Counted from the first letter of the stretch, positions 15,315 to 23,213 are shown. The stretch is 38,396 bases of DNA from Caulobacter sp. (GCA_028291265.1 JAQGIK010000080.1:1-38396); one strand, 5' to 3'. The notes: generated from the letters alone by a model not told the origin. Numbers and translations are program-made.

Positions 15315-15365
15315 GACCCCCCGCGCATTCCCCGTATCGTCTTGAAATCTCAGGCCGCCCCGGCC

Positions 15366-16265
15366 TCAGGCCGCGTTGGCCTGGGCCTCCAGCACGAGGC
15401 CCGTCTGGGCCACGGCCTGGACCAGCTGGCCGAGCCGCTGGACGATCATGTAGGCCCCGGCCAGCAAGGCTGGCTCCTGCATCCGTTCGACCGTGCAGAG
15501 GTAGCCGGTCCCGGCCTTGGCCACCCAGCCGCGCTCGAGGAAGTCGACCAGGCGGCGGCGGACCACCTCGTAGGGCAGGTTCAGGCGCTCGGCGATCTCG
15601 CGCGGCCGGGCCGGGCGGCGCAGGCCGTCCGGCGGCGGCGTGTCGGCCCCGGCGTAGCGCTGGGCGAGCTCGGGGTCGTAGGTGATCCGCTCGGCGTTGG
15701 CCGACATGGCGCCGACGAAGACCAGGGCGTTGAACATCGTTTCGTGCGGCTCGACCCCGGCTTCCAGGGTGCGCAGGAAGTAGTTGTGGATCAGCCGGTG
15801 GGCGGCCAGCTGGGCCTGGGCCTGATCGGCGGCCGGGGCCGGCAGCACGCCGCCGTAGAAGGTGGCCGGGTTGACGCCGAGGGCCGCCAGGTTGCCGAGC
15901 AGCAGGGAGAAGCCGTCACAGACGCGGGAGGCCTCGGCGCGGGCCTGGGCCTCGGCGACCGGGGCGGCGATCGGGCGGCCGTCGGCGGCGGCGACGCAGA
16001 GGCCGGCCTCTTCCAGTTCGCGGACCTTGCGGCGGACGGTCTCGAACGGCAGGTTCAGCGAGCGGGCCAGGGCGCGGATGGAGATGCCGCGGCCGGGGTC
16101 GGCCGAGGCCTGGACCAGGGCCAGGAAGGTCACGGCGCGGATGAAGTCGCCGTCGTGGCGACCGGTCAGCAGGCCCATCTCGTCGAGCAGATAGTCCGAC
16201 GCGCAGCGGAAGATCAGCCTTTGCAGGCCTTTGCGGGTTTCGGGATCGGACCCCCAGTCGGACAT
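15366..16265 (-). CDS. Putative regulator with two winged-helix/HTH domains
   Basis: The 299-aa protein contains two similar helix-turn-helix segments: residues about 61-90 (ISIRALARSLNLPFETVRRKVRELEEAGL) and about 220-258 (PREIAERLNLPYEVVRRRLVDFLERGW). Both have the 'LNLP(F/Y)E(T/V)VRR' recognition-helix pattern, so they probably arose by internal duplication. The middle region is helical, with no ligand-binding family recognised. It is likely a cytoplasmic DNA-binding protein that contacts DNA with both HTHs from one chain. A promoter-like pair lies upstream (16322-16349). No linked target gene is obvious. Confidence 0.7.
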   Translation of the reverse strand: MSDWGSDPETRKGLQRLIFRCASDYLLDEMGLLTGRHDGDFIRAVTFLALVQASADPGRGISIRALARSLNLPFETVRRKVRELEEAGLCVAAADGRPIAAPVAEAQARAEASRVCDGFSLLLGNLAALGVNPATFYGGVLPAPAADQAQAQLAAHRLIHNYFLRTLEAGVEPHETMFNALVFVGAMSANAERITYDPELAQRYAGADTPPPDGLRRPARPREIAERLNLPYEVVRRRLVDFLERGWVAKAGTGYLCTVERMQEPALLAGAYMIVQRLGQLVQAVAQTGLVLEAQANAA

Positions 16266-16321
16266 GAAACGCTGCGCCTCTTTACTGTACGCGACCCGTT
16301 TCGAGGATTTCTCGGCTTTGC

Positions 16322-16349
16322 ACTATCGGGCGTTCTGACGCTGTGACAA
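16322..16349 (-). promoter_or_regulatory. Putative promoter of the two-HTH regulator
   Basis: On the minus strand TTGTCA (16349-16344), a 16-bp spacer and GATAGT (16327-16322) form a reasonable -35/-10 pair, with the start codon about 57 bp downstream of the -10. Confidence 0.4.
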
Positions 16350-16362
16350 CTCGCCATAGGGG

Positions 16363-16803
16363 TCAGGGATGGGGCTCCCAGCCGGGTACGGCCATCTCGA
16401 AGCCGGAGAAGTCGAACCCCGGGGCGACGGTGCAGCCGACGAAGCTCCAGTCGCCGGTCGGGGCGGCGCTCTGCCAGACGCCGGAGGGGACGATGGCCTG
16501 GGGTTTCTCGCCTTTCGAAAGGTCGGTCCCCAGCATGACGGTGACGGCCGGCTCGCCGTCGCGGGCCAGTTTCAGGGCCAGCGGGGCGCCGTCGTAGAAG
16601 TGCCAGACCTCGACGGCGTCGACCCGGTGCCAGGCGCTCTCCTCGCCGGCCTGCAACAGGAAGAAGATGGCGGTCGACTTCGCGCGGCCGTCGGGACCGG
16701 GCTCGTCGCGGAAGGTTTCCTTGAACCAGCCGCCCTCGGGGTGAGGGGTCAGTTCCAGCAGACTGATGATTTCAGTCGAGGTGATTTGGGGGGCGGTGGT
16801 CAC
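16363..16803 (-). CDS. Cupin domain protein, DUF985/Cupin_5 family
   Basis: The 146-aa product matches the DUF985 cupin group: LELTPHPEGGWFKETFR near the start, STAIFFLLQAGEESAWHRVDAVEVWHFYDGAPL in the middle (the barrel's metal-site region, with His in WHR and WHF), then VGCTVAPGFDFSGFEMA at the C-terminus. Members are small beta-barrels often proposed to act on sugars or as isomerases; the reaction is unknown. It starts with GTG 16803, overlapping the gloB stop (GTGA), so it is translated after gloB from the same message. Coupling to gloB hints at a role in aldehyde or sugar-damage handling, which is inference. Confidence 0.85.
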   Translation of the reverse strand: MTTAPQITSTEIISLLELTPHPEGGWFKETFRDEPGPDGRAKSTAIFFLLQAGEESAWHRVDAVEVWHFYDGAPLALKLARDGEPAVTVMLGTDLSKGEKPQAIVPSGVWQSAAPTGDWSFVGCTVAPGFDFSGFEMAVPGWEPHP

Positions 16804-17549
16804 CCCTTGAACGCGTCCTTGGCGGCGCGGACCGCGCCGAAAGCCTCCGCCGGGTCGGCGATGTCGGGGCGTAGCAGCGGGGCGCGCAGGAAGGGGTTGG
16901 TGGCGTTCTCCAGGGCGATGGTGGTCGGCACGGTCGGCTCGTTGCGCTGGCGGGCGGCAAAGATGTCGTCGGCGCGGGCCTTTAAGGGCGCGCTGTCGTC
17001 GACCGACAGGGCGAAGCGGGCGTTGGAGGCGGTGTATTCGTGGGCGCAGTAGACGGTGGTGTCGCCCGGCAGGTCGGCGATGCGCTGCAGGCTGGCCCAC
17101 ATCTGCTGGGCGTCGCCTTCGAACAGGCGGCCGCAGCCGAGGGCGAACAGGGTGTCGCCGACGAAGGCGATCTGGTCCTTCTCATCGAAGAAGGTGACGT
17201 GGCCGAGCGTGTGGCCGCCGGTGTCGATGACCTCGAAGCGGGTCTCACCCAGCATGACATGGTCGCCGTGGGCGATGACGCGGTCCGGCGCGGCGATGCG
17301 CGAGACCTCGGCCGGGCCGACGACGGTGCAGCCGGTCGCGGCCTTGAGGGCCTCGTTGCCGCCGGCGTGGTCGGGGTGCCAGTGGGTGTTGAGGATCACG
17401 TCGAGGCTCCAGCCGGCCTTGGCCAGTTCGGCTTTGATGGCCTCGGCGTCGGGCGTGTCGATGCAGGCGACCTTGCCGCTGGCGTCGTCGCGGACGAGGA
17501 AGCCGTAGTTGTCGGACAGGCAGGGGAACTGCCGGACGGTCAGGGTCAT
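16800..17549 (-). CDS. gloB: Hydroxyacylglutathione hydrolase (glyoxalase II)
   Basis: Glyoxalase II hydrolyses S-D-lactoylglutathione to D-lactate and glutathione, completing methylglyoxal detoxification in the cytoplasm. The 249-aa protein has the full metallo-beta-lactamase set: T-H-W-H-P-D-H (His56, His58, Asp60, His61), His113 in GGHTLGH, Asp132 in GDTLFALGCGRLFEG and His170 in CAHEYT. The last two segments and the C-terminal helical extension with R-x-x-x-P-x-x-P-T (QRNEPTVPTT) are glyoxalase II signatures. It is divergent from a methyltransferase gene across a 92-bp gap holding an 18-bp dyad, and it overlaps the downstream cupin gene. Confidence 0.95.
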   Translation of the reverse strand: MTLTVRQFPCLSDNYGFLVRDDASGKVACIDTPDAEAIKAELAKAGWSLDVILNTHWHPDHAGGNEALKAATGCTVVGPAEVSRIAAPDRVIAHGDHVMLGETRFEVIDTGGHTLGHVTFFDEKDQIAFVGDTLFALGCGRLFEGDAQQMWASLQRIADLPGDTTVYCAHEYTASNARFALSVDDSAPLKARADDIFAARQRNEPTVPTTIALENATNPFLRAPLLRPDIADPAEAFGAVRAAKDAFKG

Positions 17550-17585
17550 GCCTTGGCCTCAAAATGCGATTCAAAGCGGGGACGG

Positions 17586-17603
17586 GTGACGCCGCCGCGT
17601 CAC
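17586..17603. promoter_or_regulatory. Dyad in the gloB-methyltransferase divergent promoter
   Basis: GTGACG (17586-17591), 6 bp, then CGTCAC (17598-17603) is a perfect dyad centred in the 92-bp divergent gap. The spacing does not fit CRP. It is a candidate operator for joint control. Confidence 0.35.
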
Positions 17604-17641
17604 GCACCTTACATTGCCCGATAGCTGAAGCGGGAGACGCA

Positions 17642-18409
17642 ATGCGTCGCGACGTGCTGGAACTTCGCGCCTTCTACGCCTCGCCGAGGGGCGGGGCGGC
17701 GCGTGAGATGCTCGGCCGCAAGGTGGTCGAGGCCTGGGGCGACGCCGCCGGGCTCGATGTGCTGGGGCTGGGCTATGCGACGCCCTACCTCGATCCGCTG
17801 CGGCCCAAGGCCCGGCGGGTGATCGCCGCCATGCCGGCGCAGCAGGGGGTGGAGGTCTGGCCGGGCGGGCGCGGCAACCTGACCGTACTGGCCGACGAGT
17901 TCGCCTTGCCGCTGGCCAACGCCCTGTTCGACCGGATCCTGTGCGTCCATGCGCTGGAGGAGAGCGAGAGCGCCTCGGCCCTGCTCAGCGAGGTCTGCCG
18001 GGTGCTGGCCCCGTCGGGGCGGGTGATCGTGGCGGCGGCGGCGCGCAACGGGCTGTGGTCTAACGCCGAGGGCACGCCGTTCGGGCACGGGCGGCCGTTC
18101 ACACGCGGCCAGCTCGAGGACCTGTTGCGTGAGGCCGGGCTGGAGCCGACCGGCTATACGCGGGCCCTCTATGCGCCGCCGTTCGCGTGGGCCGCGGGCT
18201 GGGCCGACGGTTTCGAGCAGGTCGGGGCGCGGCTGTGGCCGGCGTTCGCCGGGGTGATCCTGATGGAGGCGGTCAAACAGACCTTCGCGGTCAAGCCGCG
18301 TGGCTCGCGGGCGCGAATTCGCAGCCGCGCGCCCGGAATTTTGGCGCCGGTCCCCGCCGGACGCGTTTCAGAGGCCAAGCCCTTTGACGGCAAGACCCCG
18401 CGCGCCTAG
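17642..18409 (+). CDS. Class I SAM-dependent methyltransferase
   Basis: The start is ATG 17642 (GGGAG 5 bases upstream). The 255-aa product has a degenerate SAM-binding motif I (LDVLGLGYATPYL, near residues 37-50), a motif IV region (FDRILCVHALEES) and the post-motif strand (LAPSGRVIVAAAARNGLW) of methyltransferase domain proteins. The C-terminal 40 residues are basic and look disordered. The family resembles the UbiE/COQ5-type Methyltransf_11 group, but the substrate is unknown. Divergence from gloB is a common alphaproteobacterial arrangement, in my recollection. The P-II gene follows 30 bp later on the same strand. Confidence 0.82.
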   Translation: MRRDVLELRAFYASPRGGAAREMLGRKVVEAWGDAAGLDVLGLGYATPYLDPLRPKARRVIAAMPAQQGVEVWPGGRGNLTVLADEFALPLANALFDRILCVHALEESESASALLSEVCRVLAPSGRVIVAAAARNGLWSNAEGTPFGHGRPFTRGQLEDLLREAGLEPTGYTRALYAPPFAWAAGWADGFEQVGARLWPAFAGVILMEAVKQTFAVKPRGSRARIRSRAPGILAPVPAGRVSEAKPFDGKTPRA

Positions 18410-18439
18410 TTCTTGAGGCGTCGCAAAGGACCGCCTGCC

Positions 18440-18784
18440 ATGAAGATGATCATCGCCGTCATCAAGCCCAGCCGCCTCGACGCGGTGCTGGACGCCGTCA
18501 CCGAGGCCGGCGCCTCGGGCCTGACGGTCACCGAGGTGCGCGGCTATGGCCGGCAGAAGGGCAAGACCGAGGTCTATCGCGGGGCCGAGTACGAGGTGAA
18601 GCTGCTGCCCAAGGTGAAGCTGGAGATCGCCGTGCCGGCCGACATCGTCGAGACGGTGATCGAGGCCATCGTCCGCTCGGCCAACTCGAGCAAGATCGGC
18701 GACGGCAAGGTCTTCGTGCTCGACCTCGAACAGGCCCTGCGCATCCGCACCGGCGAGAAGGACGCGGCGGCGATCACGGGCTAG
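18440..18784 (+). CDS. P-II family nitrogen regulatory protein
   Basis: The 114-aa protein is full length for GlnB/GlnK. It has the opening MKMIIAVIKP, the T-loop GYGRQKGKTEVYRGAEYEV with uridylylation-site Tyr51, the B-loop KIGDGKVFV and the C-terminal RIRTGEKD. Such trimers sense ATP/ADP and 2-oxoglutarate and regulate glutamine synthetase, AmtB or NtrB. Neither glnA nor amtB is nearby, so I leave the symbol blank: glnB and glnK cannot be told apart here. Start ATG 18440 has AGGA about 11 bases upstream. It is followed after 23 bp by the MTA phosphorylase gene, probably in one transcript. Confidence 0.92.
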   Translation: MKMIIAVIKPSRLDAVLDAVTEAGASGLTVTEVRGYGRQKGKTEVYRGAEYEVKLLPKVKLEIAVPADIVETVIEAIVRSANSSKIGDGKVFVLDLEQALRIRTGEKDAAAITG

Positions 18785-18807
18785 GCTGGCGGCGCAGGGG
18801 AGCGCGC

Positions 18808-19683
18808 ATGGCCGGCTGGACGTTGGGGATCATCGGGGGCTCGGGCCTCTACGACCTGCCGGGACTCGCGGATCGGCGGACCCATGAGGTGGAAACGCCG
18901 TTCGGCCCGCCCTCGGGACCCATCGTCACCGGCCGCCTCGGCCCCGTGTCCCTCGCCTTCCTGCCGCGTCATGGGCCGGGTCACCGGATCTCGCCGACCG
19001 GGCTCAACGCGCGCGGCAACATCCATGCCTTGAAGCACCTGGGCTGCACCGACCTGTTGGCGATCTCGGCCGTCGGCTCGCTGGCCGAGGATTTGAGCCC
19101 CGGAACTTTTGTTACGGTGGGCCAGTACATCGACCGGACCTTCGCGCGGGAGAGCAGCTTCTTCGGCGAGGGGCTGGTGGCGCATGTGTCGATGGCCGAG
19201 CCGGTCTGTCCGCGGCTGTCGCGCCTTGCCGCCGAAGCGGGACGGGCGGCCGGCGCGGCGGTCGTCGAGGACGTCACCTACCTGGCCATGGAGGGCCCGC
19301 AGTTCTCGACCCGGGCCGAGAGCCGGCTTTACCGCAGCTGGGGCGCGCAGGTGATCGGCATGACCGGCATGCCGGAAGCCAAGCTGGCCCGCGAGGCGGA
19401 GCTGCCCTACGCCTGCGTCGGCATGGTCACCGACTATGACGCCTGGCGCGAGGACGCGGCCGGGGTCGAGGTGACCGACGTGCTGGCGGTGCTGGGCGCC
19501 AATGCGGCGCGGGCCCGGGACCTGGTGGCGGCCCTGGCCGGGGCCTTGCCGGCGACGCGGGAAGTCTCTCCGATCGACAGCAATCTCGACCAGGCCATCA
19601 TCACCGCGCCCTCGGCCCGCGATCCGGCCATGATCGCGAGGCTGGACGTCATCGCCGGTCGCGCGCTACGCAAGGACAAGTAA
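18808..19683 (+). CDS. mtnP: S-methyl-5'-thioadenosine phosphorylase
   Basis: The enzyme splits methylthioadenosine, a polyamine-synthesis by-product, into adenine and 5-methylthioribose-1-phosphate. The 291-aa length is typical. Motifs are GIIGGSGLYDLPG with phosphate-binding GGSG, FLPRHGPGHRISPTGLNARGNI, the AVGSL segment, the MEGPQFSTRAES nucleoside-phosphorylase signature, and IGMTGMPEAKLAREAELPYA with VTDYDAW. The final VTDYD..W favours methylthioadenosine over purine nucleosides. It lies between the P-II and TMEM175-like genes in a run of closely spaced genes. No other methionine-salvage gene is in the window. Confidence 0.94.
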   Translation: MAGWTLGIIGGSGLYDLPGLADRRTHEVETPFGPPSGPIVTGRLGPVSLAFLPRHGPGHRISPTGLNARGNIHALKHLGCTDLLAISAVGSLAEDLSPGTFVTVGQYIDRTFARESSFFGEGLVAHVSMAEPVCPRLSRLAAEAGRAAGAAVVEDVTYLAMEGPQFSTRAESRLYRSWGAQVIGMTGMPEAKLAREAELPYACVGMVTDYDAWREDAAGVEVTDVLAVLGANAARARDLVAALAGALPATREVSPIDSNLDQAIITAPSARDPAMIARLDVIAGRALRKDK

Positions 19684-19703
19684 CGGCACCGGCGGGGGCA
19701 GCC

Positions 19704-20405
19704 ATGACCGAACCATCCTGGGTCAGGACCACCGAGAGCAAGCGGCTCGACGCCTTCGTCGACGCCGCTTTCGCGTTTGCCGTCACCCTGCTGCTGATCG
19801 CCGGGGCCGAGCCGATCGTCTCGATCGGCGGCCTGCAGACGGCGCTGCTGAACATCCCGACCAGCGCCTGCTGCTTCGCCCTGGTGGCCGTCTTCTGGCA
19901 GGCGCACCGCAGCTACGGGCGGTTGGCGCCGACCCGCGACGCCTTTTCCACCCTGCTCAGTCTGGCGGTGGTGTTCTCGGTGCTGGTCTATGTCTTTCCG
20001 CTGCGCATGCTGGTCAGTTCGGGTTTCCACTACGCCAGCCAGGGCGTGCTGCCGGGCTCGGCGCTGATCAACAGCTTCGACGATCTGAAGCTGCTCTACG
20101 TCGTCTACGGCTTCGGCTTCGCCTTCCTGTCGCTGCTGTTCGTGCTGCTGTTCCACCATACGGCCAAGGTCGGCGAGCGGCTGGGGGCGACGCCGGAAGG
20201 GCGGGAGGGCGCCGCCGACTCGGCCGTGATCTGGCTGTTCTGCATGATTGCGGGGCTGGTCTCGGTGGTGGTGGCGGTGCTCGGGCCGCTGCGGCAAGCC
20301 CCGTTCCTGCCGGGCTTCTGTTACTGGATCATCCCGCTGGCCATCTGGCTCCGCTACGCCCTGATCAAGCGGGCGAAAAAGAAGGCCGCTCTGCAAGTCG
20401 CTTGA
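19704..20405 (+). CDS. TMEM175/DUF1211-family membrane protein
   Basis: The 233-aa protein begins KRLDAFVDAAFAFAVTLLLIA, a variant of the DUF1211/TMEM175 signature (R-x3-F-x-D-A-x-F-A-x2-x-T-L). About six hydrophobic segments follow, with an HRSYGRL loop and a basic C-terminus (KRAKKKAA). Bacterial relatives are tetrameric potassium-permeable channels in the inner membrane. Here the usual FSDA has Val in place of Ser (FVDA), so ion selectivity is uncertain. The gene starts 20 bp after mtnP and likely shares its transcript. Confidence 0.8.
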   Translation: MTEPSWVRTTESKRLDAFVDAAFAFAVTLLLIAGAEPIVSIGGLQTALLNIPTSACCFALVAVFWQAHRSYGRLAPTRDAFSTLLSLAVVFSVLVYVFPLRMLVSSGFHYASQGVLPGSALINSFDDLKLLYVVYGFGFAFLSLLFVLLFHHTAKVGERLGATPEGREGAADSAVIWLFCMIAGLVSVVVAVLGPLRQAPFLPGFCYWIIPLAIWLRYALIKRAKKKAALQVA

Positions 20406-20430
20406 CGTAGAGAACTTTGCAATACAAAGT
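20402..20430 (+). promoter_or_regulatory. Promoter-like element with ACTTTG-N5-CAAAGT operator
   Basis: TTGACG (20402-20407) resembles a -35. The 17-bp dyad ACTTTG-CAATA-CAAAGT (20414-20430) occupies the spacer/-10 region, ending 27 bp before the next start. A repressor bound there would block RNA polymerase. No matching regulator gene is in the window. Confidence 0.45.
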
Positions 20431-20457
20431 AATGGTGTTCTCTCAACGGAGGCCGCC

Positions 20458-21039
20458 ATGCGCCGCTCGCTCCTCGCCCTGTCTCTCGCCGCCCTCATGG
20501 GCCTGTCGGCCGCGCCGGCCTTTGCCCAGTTCGGCGATCCCGCGCCGCTGATCGCCGCCCAGAAGACGGCCATGGCCCCGCTGTCGATGATGGACGGAGT
20601 CTGGCGCGGGCCGGCCTGGACCATTCTGCAGAGCGGCGAGAAGCATGAGGTCACCCAGACCGAGCGGATCGGTCCGCTGCTCGACGGGGCGGTGAAGCTG
20701 CTGGAAGGGCGGGCCTACAACGCCGACGGCTCGACCGGTTTCAACGCCCTGGGGACGATTTCCTTCGATCCGGGCAAGAAGACCTACACCCTGCATTCCT
20801 ACGCCCAGGGCCGGTCGGGCGACTTCCCGCTGGTCCCGACGGCCGACGGCTATGTCTGGACCATCCCGGCCGGGCCGAACGCCATCATCCGCTACACGGC
20901 CGTCATCAAGGACGGCAAATGGCGGGAGATCGGCGAGTACGTCATGGAGGGTCAGCCGGCGCGCCAGTTCTTCGAGATGAACCTGACGCGGGTCGGTGAC
21001 AGCCAGTGGCCGGGCGAGGGGGCGATCCCGCCGAAGTAG
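20458..21039 (+). CDS. Secreted lipocalin-like hypothetical protein
   Basis: The 193-aa product has a signal peptide (cleavage near AFAQF). Its mature domain (MDGVWRGPAWTILQSGEKHEVTQTERIGPLLDGAVKLLEGRAY, and a GTISFDPGKKTYTLHSYAQGR strand pair) resembles the DUF1579/lipocalin-like folds that carry small hydrophobic ligands. GDFPLVPTADGYVWTIPAGP and a terminal FFEMNLTRV follow. Location is the periplasm; ligand and function are unknown. The ribosome-binding site GGAGG is 6 bases upstream. A 17-bp dyad in the promoter suggests specific repression. The downstream dienelactone hydrolase pair is convergent, with adjacent stops. Confidence 0.72.
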   Translation: MRRSLLALSLAALMGLSAAPAFAQFGDPAPLIAAQKTAMAPLSMMDGVWRGPAWTILQSGEKHEVTQTERIGPLLDGAVKLLEGRAYNADGSTGFNALGTISFDPGKKTYTLHSYAQGRSGDFPLVPTADGYVWTIPAGPNAIIRYTAVIKDGKWREIGEYVMEGQPARQFFEMNLTRVGDSQWPGEGAIPPK

Positions 21040-21726
21040 CTATTCCTCCCCCTTGCTGCCCGCCGCCCTGTGGAACAGCTGCAGGGTGCGCAGGCGGGCG
21101 AGGTGGGCGCTGTCGGGGTGGTAGTCGGCGCGGCGGTCCGAGAAGAAGCCGTGGCCGGCGTCGTAGAGGTAGATCGGCAGGTCCGGATGAAGGCTACGGA
21201 TATCCTCGATGCGCTCGGGCGGGATGGAGGCGTCGGTCTTGCCGAAGTGCAGGATGGTCGGGCAGCGCGGCGTCTCCTCCTTCAGTTCGCCGATGCGGCG
21301 GCCGTAGAAGGACGAGGCGGCGGTGACCCCCTCGCAGCGGCAGGCGGCCAGCCAGGTGGCCGCCCCGCCCCAGCAGTAGCCGGCGACGAACACCGGCCCC
21401 CGCGCCTTCAGCACGTCGACGGCGGCCTGGCAGTCGCCGGCCACCTGGTCCCAGGGCGTGGTGGTGGAATACTGGACGCCCTTCTGGATGGCCTCCTGGT
21501 CGTAGCTGGCCTCGAAGCCGGGTTCGAGGCGGTCGTAGAAGCCGGGCGCGATGACCTCGTAGCCATCGGCGGCGAAACCGTCGGCCAGTTCGCGGATGTG
21601 GTCGGTGACCCCGAAGATCTCCTGGATCAGCAACAGGCCGCCGCGCCGGGCGTCCTGGTGCGGGGCGTGGTAGGCCGACAGGGAAAAGCCGTCGTGCCTG
21701 CTGGTCAGCTTGATGGTCTCGCCCAT
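21040..21726 (-). CDS. Dienelactone hydrolase family protein (copy B)
   Basis: The start is ATG 21726, overlapping the stop of copy A (TGATG). The 228-aa alpha/beta hydrolase has the dienelactone hydrolase layout: LLLIQEIFGV, the nucleophile elbow GYCWGG with Cys118 instead of Ser, FGKTDASIPPE supplying Asp, and AGHGF supplying His. Dienelactone hydrolases open 4-carboxymethylene-butenolide rings in aromatic degradation, but many chromosomal homologues have other substrates, and no aromatic-degradation genes are nearby. It is a clear paralogue of the upstream copy (same length and motif positions). Confidence 0.9.
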   Translation of the reverse strand: MGETIKLTSRHDGFSLSAYHAPHQDARRGGLLLIQEIFGVTDHIRELADGFAADGYEVIAPGFYDRLEPGFEASYDQEAIQKGVQYSTTTPWDQVAGDCQAAVDVLKARGPVFVAGYCWGGAATWLAACRCEGVTAASSFYGRRIGELKEETPRCPTILHFGKTDASIPPERIEDIRSLHPDLPIYLYDAGHGFFSDRRADYHPDSAHLARLRTLQLFHRAAGSKGEE

Positions 21727-22406
21727 CAGGCTGCTCCGTTGGCCTCGAACAGGTCCAGGGTCCGTTTGCGGGCCAGCCGGGCGTCCTCGAGGTTGGAGTC
21801 GGGGCGGCCGTCGTTGTTGAAGCCGTGGCCGCTGGCCTCGTAGATGTAGACCGGCACCTCGGGGTGGGCGGCGGTGACCTTGGCCTTCACGTCGTCGGCG
21901 GGGATGTGGCCGTCCTGGCGGCCCAGATGGACGATGACCGGGCAACTTAGCGGCAGGCCGGCCATGCCGGCGACCTGGCCGCCGTAGTAGCTGGAGCCGG
22001 CGGCGAGGCCCTTCAGGCGGCTGGCGGCCAGCCAGACCATGGTGCCGCCGTAGCAGTAGCCGACGATGAAGACCGGGCCTTTGTCCTTGAGGGCGTCGAC
22101 GCAGGCCTGGATGTCGCTCATGGCGTTGTCGGGGCCGTTGCCGGTGGCCAGTTTCACGCCGGCCTGCAGGCCGTCGGGGTCATGTTCGGCGGTGAAGCCC
22201 TTCTGGCCGCGGTCGAACATCGAGGGGGCGATGGTCTCGAAGCCGAGGGCCGACCAGCGGGCGACGTCGGCCTGGACATACTGGTCGAGGCCGAAGATCT
22301 CCTGGATGACGACGACCCCGCCGCGTCGGCGCCCCTGCGGCTCCGCGTGCAGGGCCTCGAACAGGAAGCCGTCGTGCGGGCTGGTCAGGGTGATGCGGTC
22401 GGTCAT
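21726..22406 (-). CDS. Dienelactone hydrolase family protein (copy A)
   Basis: This 226-aa Cys-nucleophile hydrolase is co-linear with copy B: VVVIQEIFGLDQYV, GYCYGG (Cys118), LGRQDGHIP and SGHGF. It is followed without a gap by its paralogue, so a tandem duplication within one operon is evident. The substrate pocket differs: copy A has GQKGFTAEHDPDGL where copy B has EPGFEASYDQEAI, so the two may handle different esters or lactones. Start ATG 22406 lies 57 bp downstream of the next upstream gene's stop. Confidence 0.9.
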   Translation of the reverse strand: MTDRITLTSPHDGFLFEALHAEPQGRRRGGVVVIQEIFGLDQYVQADVARWSALGFETIAPSMFDRGQKGFTAEHDPDGLQAGVKLATGNGPDNAMSDIQACVDALKDKGPVFIVGYCYGGTMVWLAASRLKGLAAGSSYYGGQVAGMAGLPLSCPVIVHLGRQDGHIPADDVKAKVTAAHPEVPVYIYEASGHGFNNDGRPDSNLEDARLARKRTLDLFEANGAA

Positions 22407-22463
22407 GAGGGTTCTCGCTGTGCTTCGGCCCAGCTTGCCACGGCTGCCGTTCGGGAAAGAAGC

Positions 22464-23213
22464 CTAGATCTTGCCGACCCGGCACTGTTTGGCCCTGTGC
22501 ATCCGGGCCGCTTCCTCGAAGGCGCGGTCGGAGAGGTCGGGGATGGCCTTCAGCAGGGTGGCGTCGACCTGGGCGGCGCCGAGGCGGGCGTTGTCGCGGG
22601 TCAGGAAGACCAGGACGAAGGTGTCGGCGCCGGCCAGGCCGGTGACGAAGGCGGTGCGTTCCTGGACCTGCTTGTAGGCTTCGGCCTGGTTGTCGGAGCG
22701 CTGGTGCTCGACGCCGAGGCTGGCGCGGTGCGGGGTCTCCTTGCCGGTCATGTAGATGTAGTCGCCGCCCTTGACCTGGACGCCGTTCGAGCCCCAGGCG
22801 ACGTAGGTCCAGTCCTTGTCGGGATCGGCGCTGGCCGGCAGCGGCGGGCCGACGAACTGGTCGCCGACAGGCCACCAGGGATGTTTCGCTCCGGCCTTGC
22901 TGAAGGCCGTCGGCGGGCTGTCGCCGACCCATTCCCAGCGCAGGTGCACCCGATACTCGGCGGTCTGGCCGGCCGGGTCGGCCAGGTCGAAGGCGTGCGG
23001 CGGCTCGGCGATCAGACTGTCCTTGCCGACCGGTACGATCAGGGTGGCGCGGGCGCTGTCAGGACGGAAGGTCTTGCCGTCGCCGAAGATCACCGCCTCC
23101 AGCCGGCCGCCGGGCAGCTCGAGTTTGACGTCGCACTGGACGAAGGTCTCGGCCGCCTGCGCGGGCGCGGCGACAGCCGCCACCGCGGCGACGGCGATCA
23201 GGAAACGGTGCAT
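22464..23213 (-). CDS. Secreted hypothetical protein
   Basis: From ATG 23213 (GGAGGGG 6 bases upstream) the product is 249 aa with a signal peptide ending in AQAA before ETFVQ. The mature region alternates beta strands and short loops (DVKLELPGGRLEAVIFGDGKTF; EYRVHLRWEWVGDSP; DWTYVAWGSNGVQVKGGDYIYMTG) and ends in a helical, basic stretch with two cysteines overall (VQCDV, KQCRV), a possible disulfide. The family is not recognised. It lies 51 bp downstream of another secreted unknown on the same strand, and the two may act together in the periplasm. Confidence 0.7.
   Translation of the reverse strand: MHRFLIAVAAVAAVAAPAQAAETFVQCDVKLELPGGRLEAVIFGDGKTFRPDSARATLIVPVGKDSLIAEPPHAFDLADPAGQTAEYRVHLRWEWVGDSPPTAFSKAGAKHPWWPVGDQFVGPPLPASADPDKDWTYVAWGSNGVQVKGGDYIYMTGKETPHRASLGVEHQRSDNQAEAYKQVQERTAFVTGLAGADTFVLVFLTRDNARLGAAQVDATLLKAIPDLSDRAFEEAARMHRAKQCRVGKI

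Noticed and set aside
15029..15328. 99-aa minus-strand frame overlapping the DUF4908-like gene end
   Set aside because: It has no ribosome-binding site, arginine-rich shadow composition, and a large stem-loop in its 5' part.
11832..16328. Shared 10-mer TGCACTATCG upstream of phaR and of the two-HTH regulator
   Set aside because: Hundreds of shared 10-mers are expected by chance in 38 kb; only the second copy has a -35 partner.
16363..17100. 245-aa frame containing the cupin
   Set aside because: Its upstream part lies inside gloB in another frame; the GTG at 16803 gives a standard-length cupin.
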